Shown: piece after piece, positions 17,385-24,103 of the stretch | How the letters are laid out: every line of letters starts with the position of its first letter | Numbering within the stretch: position 1 is the stretch's first letter | Assembly (NCBI RefSeq): GCF_004217045.1 | Contig: NZ_SGXM01000008.1 | Location: forward strand, 62,001-126,000 | Length of the DNA: 64,000 bases | Reading direction: 5' to 3' | Source: Cupriavidus agavae | Lineage (GTDB): Bacteria > Pseudomonadota > Gammaproteobacteria > Burkholderiales > Burkholderiaceae | Program-made: the position numbers and the translations under genes | Notes under the pieces: generated by a model | What the model was told of the DNA's origin: nothing | Database searches by the model: none | The model's input: the letters and a program-made list of their open reading frames with translations, nothing else

Positions 17385-19963
17385 CTGCACGCGACCCCGC
17401 ACCGGCGCTGCTGCCGGTGCTGCATGCCGGCGTGGCCGTGCAGCCGGCACGGCTCGAAGGCGACTGGACCCTGCTCGAAACGTTTGCCAACGCGGCGGCA
17501 CATCCGGGGGAGCTGTCCGAGACCGGCCACTGGCTGCCTGCCACGGTACCGGGTACGGTGGCCACGGCGCTGCGCGCGGCCGGGCGCTGGGACGAGACGC
17601 TGCCGCCGCCGCTGCACCAGCACGACTACTGGTACCGGCTCCATTTCCCGGGCAGCGGCCGCCGGGTGCTCCGCTGCAACGGTCTGGCCACGGTGGCCGA
17701 AGTCTGGCTCAACGGAGTCAACGTGCTGACCACGCGCCACATGTTCGCCGCCCATCAGGTGGAGGTGGAACTGGCCGGCGCCGATAACGTGCTGCATATC
17801 TGCTTCCGCGCGCTGCATCCCTACCTGCGTTCGCAACGCGGCCCGGTACGGTGGAAGCCGCGCATGATCCAGCCGCCCACGCTGCGCGCGGTGCGCACCA
17901 CGCTGCTCGGCCATATGCCGGGCTGGTGCCCGCCGGTGCATGCGGTGGGCCCGTGGCGCGACATCGAACTGCTCGATCCCGTGGGCGACGACGCGGCTCA
18001 TGGCGTGCGCGCGGAACTGTCGGGCACGCTCGACGGCGACACCGGCGCGGTAGCGCTGCAACTCCATTTCCCGGGCGCGGCACCGGCCACCGGTGCGTTC
18101 TCGGCGATCGGCCCCGACCAGGCCATCTGGCACGGCGAACTGCATCGCACCGGACCGAACACGCTGGCCGGCAGCCTGAGCGTGCCTGACGCCCAGCGGT
18201 GGTGGCCGCACACCCATGGCGATCCGGCGCTCTATCGCGTGGATGCGAGCGTTGGCAGCCGGGTGCTGGCTTGCGGCAACGTGGGATTCCGGACGATCAC
18301 CGAAGACCGCGACGGCGAGGCCGGCGCGTTTGGCCTGCGCATCAATGGCGAGCAGGTGTTCTGCCGGGGCGCCTGCGTGTCGAGCCATGACCTGCCGGGG
18401 CTGGCCGATTCCGACGAGGCCGTGGCGCGCTGGCTTCAACTGGCACGGGACGCCGGCGCCAACATGGTCCGCGTGAGCGGCGTGACGTGCTATCCGGGCG
18501 AGGCGTTCTACCGCCAGTGCGACGCGCTGGGGCTGCTGGTCTGGCAGGATTTCATGTTCGCCAACTTCGACTACGGCGGCGAGACCAGCGCCAGCCCGGC
18601 GTTCGTCGACGATGCAAGACGCGAGGTGGCGCAGTGGCTGGCGTCCACCCGGGCGCATCCGAGCCTGGCCGTGCTGTGCGGTGGCAGCGAGGCCGAGCAG
18701 CAGGCGTCGATGATGGGCGCCCCGCGCGGCGCCTGGCGCCAGCCGCTGTTCGATGCGCTGATCCCCGCGCTGGTGGCGGAACAGCGCCCCGACGTGATCT
18801 ATGTGCGTAACTCGCCAAGCGAGGGCGCCTGGCCGTTCCAGCCCGATACCGGTGTCTCGCATTACTACGGCGTGGGCGCCTACCAGCGCCCGCTGTCGGA
18901 TGCCCGGCTCGCCAACGTGCGCTTCACGTCCGAATGCCTGGCGTTCGCCAACGTGCCGTGTGCGCGCACGCTGGCCGAGGCGGGGCTGTCCCAGCCGCTG
19001 CACGACCCGCGCTGGAAGGCGCGCGTGCCGCGCGACGCGGGCGCCGCGTGGGATTTCGAGGACATCCGCGATTTCTACCTGCGCGAGCTGTATCAGGTCG
19101 ATCCGCCCCGGCTGCGCTACGAGCGCCCGGCGCGCTATCTGGCGCTGTCGCGCGCCGTGGTGGCCGAGATCATGACCGAGGTCTTCGGCGAATGGCGGCG
19201 CACCGGCTCCACGTGCCGGGGCGGACTGGTCTGGCAGTTGCAGGATCTGCTGCCGGGGCCGGGCTGGGGCATCGTCGACGCGCGTGCCCGGCCGAAATCG
19301 GCCTGGCATGCGCTGCGGCAGGTCTGGCAGCCGGTGCAGGTCATCCTGACGGATGAGGGGCTGAACGGGCTGCATGTCCACCTGATCAACGAGACGGCCG
19401 CGCCGCGCACGGTGCAACTGCGCCTGCGCTGCCTGCGCGACGGCGAGCATGTGGCCGCCGAGGCCGTGCAGACGCTGACGCTGGCGCCGCGCGAACGGCG
19501 CCGGCTGGTGGCCGCCGGGCTGCTCGACCACTTCTTCGATTTCACGTACGCCTACCGCTTCGGGCCGCCGGCCCATGACGTGGTGCTGGCCACGCTGCAC
19601 GATGCGGCCCCGGACGGGGCCACGGACGAGGCTGCCGGCCAGCCACGCAACGCGTTGCTCAGCCAGTCCGTGTTCCTGCACGACCGGCGCGCCGACGCGC
19701 TGCGCGACCCCGGCCTGCGCGCCAGCGTGGCCTGCGAGGACGGCGCCTGGTGGCTTACCGTCAGCGCGCAGCGCTTCGCGCGCTGGGTCCACATCGAGGA
19801 TCATGCGTACCAGCCGGAGTCCGACTGGTTCCACCTGGCGCCGGGCGAGACGCGCCGTATCCGCCTGATGCATGAGGCGGGCGCCACGGGCGGCGTACCG
19901 GCCATCCCTTCGGGCGAGGTGGCCGCACTGAACGCCGATCGCGCGGTCAGCTACGACGGCTGA
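17381..19963 (+). CDS. Glycoside hydrolase family 2 protein, beta-mannosidase-like, cytoplasmic
   Basis: An 860-aa GH2 protein whose ATG overlaps the preceding TGA. It follows the beta-mannosidase plan: jelly-roll domain (GNWLPATVPGTVA-type start, here WLPATVPGTVATAL), two Ig-like domains, TIM barrel with CDALGLLVWQDFMFANFDYG near 380-400, then C-terminal Ig-like domains. The acid/base Glu is probably in GGSEAEQ and the nucleophile Glu in FTSECLAF. No signal peptide is present, so it acts in the cytoplasm, unusual for polymer breakdown. Tight coupling to the carrier-protein/ligase/DUF1839 genes suggests it handles the sugar intermediate of that pathway. Exact specificity is unknown. Confidence 0.85.
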   Translation: MTARDPAPALLPVLHAGVAVQPARLEGDWTLLETFANAAAHPGELSETGHWLPATVPGTVATALRAAGRWDETLPPPLHQHDYWYRLHFPGSGRRVLRCNGLATVAEVWLNGVNVLTTRHMFAAHQVEVELAGADNVLHICFRALHPYLRSQRGPVRWKPRMIQPPTLRAVRTTLLGHMPGWCPPVHAVGPWRDIELLDPVGDDAAHGVRAELSGTLDGDTGAVALQLHFPGAAPATGAFSAIGPDQAIWHGELHRTGPNTLAGSLSVPDAQRWWPHTHGDPALYRVDASVGSRVLACGNVGFRTITEDRDGEAGAFGLRINGEQVFCRGACVSSHDLPGLADSDEAVARWLQLARDAGANMVRVSGVTCYPGEAFYRQCDALGLLVWQDFMFANFDYGGETSASPAFVDDARREVAQWLASTRAHPSLAVLCGGSEAEQQASMMGAPRGAWRQPLFDALIPALVAEQRPDVIYVRNSPSEGAWPFQPDTGVSHYYGVGAYQRPLSDARLANVRFTSECLAFANVPCARTLAEAGLSQPLHDPRWKARVPRDAGAAWDFEDIRDFYLRELYQVDPPRLRYERPARYLALSRAVVAEIMTEVFGEWRRTGSTCRGGLVWQLQDLLPGPGWGIVDARARPKSAWHALRQVWQPVQVILTDEGLNGLHVHLINETAAPRTVQLRLRCLRDGEHVAAEAVQTLTLAPRERRRLVAAGLLDHFFDFTYAYRFGPPAHDVVLATLHDAAPDGATDEAAGQPRNALLSQSVFLHDRRADALRDPGLRASVACEDGAWWLTVSAQRFARWVHIEDHAYQPESDWFHLAPGETRRIRLMHEAGATGGVPAIPSGEVAALNADRAVSYDG

Positions 19964-20399
19964 CGCCTCATCCTGCCCATCCGGCCTAAACCTTTCCCGG
20001 GCCATCTCAACCTTTGCGAACCTGCCCGCCAGCCCACGGCTGGTGCGGCAGCGCACGCCCGCCTCATCCTGCTGGCCAATGCCCTTGCACGAGCCCCTGG
20101 TGCGCGGCCTCGCCGGAATGCCTACATCCAACCTACCAAAGCATGAGCTTCTGACCTATCCGTCTGCCTACTGTCAGTTCTGTGTTCCATGGCACTTAAT
20201 ACAGTCAACAACGAGTTGATGGCCGAAGCGCAAACGGGGCAACGGCCAAGGGTTCACGGGTGGCGGCCGCAGGGCTGCCGAACATTCGCCAGCAAACAGC
20301 TGAGAAAAAGGCGGAGCGGCGAAGTCGGGTCACATGTCTCGCAAGTATTGTCTTGCGGCGGTACCGATGTCGCTCCTGGGTCATACGGAGGGAAGGGAA
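19964..20399. other. Intergenic region before the Crp/Fnr gene
   Basis: About 435 bases, no gene seen. A small hairpin, CCAGCC (20029-20034) with GGCTGG (20038-20043), lies 66 bases after the GH2 stop and could end that operon, although no T run follows. The rest presumably holds the promoter of the regulator downstream. Confidence 0.5.
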
Positions 20400-21128
20400 A
20401 TGATTACGCATCGGTCGGACCTGCATATCAATCATCTGCTCAACGCACTGCCGCGCCACGAATGGGACGTGCTGTCGCGCCACTTCGAACTGGTGCGCCT
20501 GCGTGCCGGCGAGCTGCTGACCGATTCCGGCCAGCGCATCGTCCATGTGTACTTTCCCACCACGTCCGTGGTCTCGCTGCTGTCGCTGCTCGAAGACGGC
20601 GCCACGGTGGAGTTCGCCGCGGTGGGCAACGAAGGGCTGGTCGGCATTCCGGTGGTCACGGGCGGCGACACGATGCCGAGCCGCGTCGAAGTGCGCAGCC
20701 CAGGCTTCGCCTACCGCATCCCGGCACGCGTGCTGCGCGGCGAACTGGGCCACCTCCCGGCGCTGCAGCGCGTGACGCTGCTCTACGTGCAGGCCGTGCT
20801 GACGCAGATCGCGCAGACCGCCGCCTGCAACCGCCACCACTCGCTGAACAAGCAGCTGTGCCGCTGGCTGCTGCTGGCCATCGACCGCATGAATTCGAAC
20901 GAGCTGGTCATCACCCAGCAGGTCATCGCCAACATGCTCGGCGTGCGCCGCGAGGGCGTGACCGAAGCCGCCGGCAAGCTGGAAGACCTGGGCCTGATCC
21001 ACCACAGCCGCGGGCACATCACGGTGCTCGACCGCTGCGGGCTGGAGCACCATTCGTGCGAATGCTACAAGCTGGTCAAGCGCGAGTACGACAGGCTGCT
21101 GCCGGCGCTCTCGCTGGCGCATGCTTGA
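20400..21128 (+). CDS. Crp/Fnr-family transcriptional regulator
   Basis: A 242-aa regulator, starting at the ATG at 20400 preceded by GGAGGGAAGGGAA. The N-terminal ~130 residues form a cyclic-nucleotide-binding-type beta barrel (LLTDSGQRIVHVYFPTTSVV, then VGNEGLVGIPVVTGG); the RxA signature for cAMP is not evident, so the effector may differ or be absent. A long dimer helix leads to a winged HTH at about 175-225 (VITQQVIANMLGVRREGVTE). There is no Fe-S Cys set of the FNR type. It lies inside the EPS locus between the two DUF1839 genes and probably controls nearby surface genes; this is inferred from location only. Confidence 0.88.
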   Translation: MITHRSDLHINHLLNALPRHEWDVLSRHFELVRLRAGELLTDSGQRIVHVYFPTTSVVSLLSLLEDGATVEFAAVGNEGLVGIPVVTGGDTMPSRVEVRSPGFAYRIPARVLRGELGHLPALQRVTLLYVQAVLTQIAQTAACNRHHSLNKQLCRWLLLAIDRMNSNELVITQQVIANMLGVRREGVTEAAGKLEDLGLIHHSRGHITVLDRCGLEHHSCECYKLVKREYDRLLPALSLAHA

Positions 21129-21148
21129 TCTGCTGAAAACCCAGTCGG

Positions 21149-21180
21149 TTTTCTCCCCTCTCCCGCAGGCGGGAGAGGGG
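21149..21180. repeat. CTCCCCTCTCCC hairpin repeat, copy 1
   Basis: TTTTCTCCCCTCTCCCGC followed at once by the complementary GCGGGAGAGGGG (21169-21180), leaving only AG between 12-base arms. It sits in the gap between two convergent genes, where it can end transcription from either side. The same core recurs at 31627-31691 and 44501-44535. Confidence 0.8.
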
Positions 21181-21200
21181 ACCCAAGACAGCGAGTGCGA

Positions 21201-22241
21201 TCAGACGTGCGGCTCGACACTCCCGAACGAAGCCAGCAGCCCCTCGATGACGGTCACGTACGCCGCTTCCAGGTTGTCCAGGCTTTCGCTGCAAGCGTCC
21301 GGACGGCGGCGCGCCACCGCGCGGGCCAGGCGGAACTGCAGCACCTTGCATTCCGACGCGATGGCCAGCGCGGCCTCGCGCACCGCTGCCGGCACCGGGT
21401 AGCCATGTTCGCCTAGCCAGGCCAGGCAATGATGCAGCATCTCGAAGTTGGCGCCGAGCTGGCGCGGCAGGTTGAACCCGTAGTGATGGAAGTAGGCGTC
21501 GCCGCGCGCCAGGATGGTTTCGACCTGGGCCGGGAATTCCGCGCGCCAGCGGGTGATCGGATGCTCGGCCGGACGCCGGCCCAGATGGCGGCGCATCAGT
21601 TGCGCGACCGCATTCGACAGCGCCCGGCCTTCCAGCGGGGCGCGCACGCGCTTGGCGCATTCGGCATACGGGAACAGGATGTTGCCGTTGCCGCCCAGCT
21701 CGGGCAGCAGCCGCATCAGGCCCCGGTAGTCCTCGCCATCCACGCTGTGGCGGCCAAGGCTGTGGTAGTACCCCATCCGCTGCGTCACCGTGTCGATGGC
21801 GTCGATGGCAATGGTCGTCTTGACGTGGCCGCTGCGGTAGGCCGTGGCGCGGGTGTCGGGCAGGTAGAAGCTGTCCACCTCGACCAGCATCGCGTGCCCG
21901 CGTGCCACCTGCTCGGCGATGTGTGCTTCGAGCGTGTCGTAGACAGCCGTCTCCTGCACCACCGTGCCGTAGAGCAGTTCGAGATCGGCCTGCGGGTACT
22001 TGAAGAACGTGAAGTGGTCGCCTTCGTAGTCCTGCGCCACCGTGAACGCCAGCGCCGCACGCGGATCGAGGCCCCAGCCGTACAGCAGCTCGATCCACAG
22101 GTCCATGTAGCAGTTGGTCTCCTGCCAGATCGCATCCTCGCCATGCAGCCGCCGCGCCGGCGTGGCCTGGCGCGCGGTGGGTTGGATCGGCGCGGCCTCG
22201 CTGCCGGGCTCTGCTGCCAGTTGCGCTGTGGCTTGCTCCAT
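21201..22241 (-). CDS. DUF1839 protein, second paralogue with candidate catalytic Cys
   Basis: A 346-aa paralogue of the protein at 16398-17384. Start chosen at 22241 (MEQATAQ), which has CGGAGGACCGAAG before the ATG; a longer frame reaches 22367. Shared blocks: NCYMDLWIELLYGW (43-56), DYEGDHFTFFKYP, RGHAMLVEVDSFYLP (114-128), a His at 139 and GYYHSLGRHSVDGEDY. Cys44 at the head of the first conserved helix plus His139 could form a thiol catalytic pair as in papain/C39-like folds. It is transcribed towards the Crp/Fnr gene and divergently from manC, separate from the carrier-protein operon. Function is inferred: aminoacyl transfer from the carrier protein to a sugar. Confidence 0.78.
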   Translation of the reverse strand: MEQATAQLAAEPGSEAAPIQPTARQATPARRLHGEDAIWQETNCYMDLWIELLYGWGLDPRAALAFTVAQDYEGDHFTFFKYPQADLELLYGTVVQETAVYDTLEAHIAEQVARGHAMLVEVDSFYLPDTRATAYRSGHVKTTIAIDAIDTVTQRMGYYHSLGRHSVDGEDYRGLMRLLPELGGNGNILFPYAECAKRVRAPLEGRALSNAVAQLMRRHLGRRPAEHPITRWRAEFPAQVETILARGDAYFHHYGFNLPRQLGANFEMLHHCLAWLGEHGYPVPAAVREAALAIASECKVLQFRLARAVARRRPDACSESLDNLEAAYVTVIEGLLASFGSVEPHV

Positions 22242-22306
22242 CTTCGGTCCTCCGAGGTTCCGCCATGCCGGTGGGCCGCGCACGTGCGGGGCCATCGCCA
22301 TTGGAG

Positions 22307-22328
22307 CCGAAGCCCGCGCGGGCTTCGG
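22307..22328. promoter_or_regulatory. Perfect 22-base palindrome between divergent genes
   Basis: The arm CCGAAGCCCGC is followed immediately by its exact complement. It lies about midway between the divergent starts of the second DUF1839 gene (22241) and manC (22490), so it may be a shared operator or a leader hairpin. Confidence 0.5.
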
Positions 22329-22489
22329 TACGGTCTCCAACAAAACGCGGCGCGCCCGGTGCGGCACCGGGGGTGTGCGGAATCGAACAGAGACCGGCGC
22401 TGCACCATTTCACACTGGCCCCATCCTCACCGGAGCGGTGTGGCTGCACGCGCGTGCCGCGTGGCGGCAAGGTCGAAGCAGGAGGCAAG

Positions 22490-24052
22490 ATGAGCATTTC
22501 CAATCCGGGCGCGCTGGCACCGCCATCCCTGATCCAGAACATGGTCGAGCAGGTGGGCCAGGTTGCCACCGTGCCGGGCCTGGCGCAGGTGGCGATCCAG
22601 CCGGTGATCCTGGCGGGCGGCTCGGGCACGCGGCTCTGGCCGCTGTCGCGCGAACAGCATCCCAAGCAACTGCTGAACCTGGTGGCCGAGAACACGCTGC
22701 TCGAAGCCACTGCGCGCCGCTTCGAGGGACTGGCCGTGATGGCGGGCCGCACGGCGGGCATCGAGCTGCCGCAGATCGTGGTGTGTGGCGAAGAGCACCG
22801 CTTCATGATCGCGGAGCTGATGAAGCGCAGCGGCAAGCCGGCGCGCATCGTGGCCGAGCCGTGCGGGCGCAACACCGCCCCGGCGCTGACCATGGCCGCG
22901 CTGCATGCCGTGGCCATGGCCGGCGGCCAGGGCGACGCCGTACTCGTGGCCACGCCGGCCGATCACGCCGTGCGCGATACCGAGGCGTTTCGCGCCGCGC
23001 TGGCCGTGGCGATCAAGCATGCCGACCGCGGTTCGATCGTCACGCTGGGGGTGCGCCCGAGCGCGCCGGAAACCGGCTTCGGCTATATCCGCACGGCAAA
23101 GGTGTCCGAGGACGGCGCGCTGCCGCTGGAGCGCTTTGTCGAGAAGCCGCATCTGGAACTGGCGCAGCACTACGTGGAGTCAGGCGACTACTGGTGGAAC
23201 AGCGGTGTCTACGTGGTGCGCGCTTCGGTCTGGCTGCAGGCGCTGCAGCAGTTGCAGCCAGAGATGGCCCAGGCGTGCCGCGCCGCCTACACCGCAGCCG
23301 AGGCGGCTGCCGGGGGCGACGCGCTGTGCCTGTGCCGGGAAGCCTTCGCGGCCTGCCCGTCCGATTCGATCGACTACGCGGTGATGGAGCAGCTGGAGAC
23401 GCTGCCCGACATCCACGGCATGCTGGTGCCGATGGACCCGGGCTGGTCCGACGTGGGCTCCTGGGCTGCGATCTGGGACATCGCCGACAAGGACGCGTCT
23501 GGCAACGTGGCGCGCGGGCGGGTGCTGTTCGATGGCGCGTCGTCGTGCCTCGCGCACTCCGAGGGGCGGCTCATTGCCTGCGTGGGCGTGCAGGACGTGG
23601 TGGTGGTGGAAACCGCCGACGCCGTGCTCGTGGTCGACAAGGCACACGTGCAGGACGTCAAGAACGTGGTGCAGCGGCTGCGGGCCGAGCACGGCGCCGA
23701 GGTGGTGAACCACCGCAAGGTGCACCGGCCGTGGGGCTGCTACGACTCGATCGACCATGGCGACCGCTTCCAGGTCAAGCGCATCGTCGTGGACCCGGGC
23801 GCGAGCCTGTCTCTGCAGATGCATTACCACCGTGCCGAGCACTGGGTGGTGGTGCGCGGCACGGCGCGCGTGACGTGCGGCGAGACGGTCAGCATCCTCT
23901 CGGAGAATCAGTCGACGTACATCCCCATCGGCACGCTGCACCGGCTGGAGAACCCGGGCAAGACGCCGCTGGAGATCATCGAGGTGCAGTCCGGCTCGTA
24001 TCTGGGCGAGGACGATATCGTCAGGTTCGACGACAACTACGGGCGCAAGTAG
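22490..24052 (+). CDS. manC: Mannose-1-phosphate guanylyltransferase / mannose-6-phosphate isomerase
   Basis: A 520-aa bifunctional enzyme making GDP-mannose, the precursor also used for GDP-fucose by Gmd and Fcl encoded at 42172-44338. Start at the ATG at 22490, preceded by AGGAGGCAAG. The nucleotidyltransferase domain has AGGSGTRLWPLSRE near residue 44, FVEKPHLE and DVGSW. The isomerase cupin domain at the C-terminus has RPWGCYDSIDHGDRF and LQMHYHRAEHWVVVRGTA, with the metal-binding His residues. About 35 residues at the N-terminus precede the usual start of the family and have low complexity. Confidence 0.95.
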   Translation: MSISNPGALAPPSLIQNMVEQVGQVATVPGLAQVAIQPVILAGGSGTRLWPLSREQHPKQLLNLVAENTLLEATARRFEGLAVMAGRTAGIELPQIVVCGEEHRFMIAELMKRSGKPARIVAEPCGRNTAPALTMAALHAVAMAGGQGDAVLVATPADHAVRDTEAFRAALAVAIKHADRGSIVTLGVRPSAPETGFGYIRTAKVSEDGALPLERFVEKPHLELAQHYVESGDYWWNSGVYVVRASVWLQALQQLQPEMAQACRAAYTAAEAAAGGDALCLCREAFAACPSDSIDYAVMEQLETLPDIHGMLVPMDPGWSDVGSWAAIWDIADKDASGNVARGRVLFDGASSCLAHSEGRLIACVGVQDVVVVETADAVLVVDKAHVQDVKNVVQRLRAEHGAEVVNHRKVHRPWGCYDSIDHGDRFQVKRIVVDPGASLSLQMHYHRAEHWVVVRGTARVTCGETVSILSENQSTYIPIGTLHRLENPGKTPLEIIEVQSGSYLGEDDIVRFDDNYGRK

Positions 24053-24103
24053 CGCGACAGCGCGCGCCCGCACGGGTAGCAGGTTCGAGGCAAGGGGGAC
24101 GTC

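Noticed and set aside
17330..20131. 933-codon minus-strand open frame
   Set aside because: It is the complement of the GH2 gene, whose motifs are clear; no plausible product.
20190..20204. TGGCAC upstream of the Crp/Fnr gene as a sigma-54 promoter
   Set aside because: The bases 10 after GG are AG, not GC, so the -12 element is missing.
22265..22489. N-terminal extension of manC to 22265
   Set aside because: The extra 75 residues are Pro/Arg-rich and cross the palindrome; AGGAGGCAAG marks the ATG at 22490.
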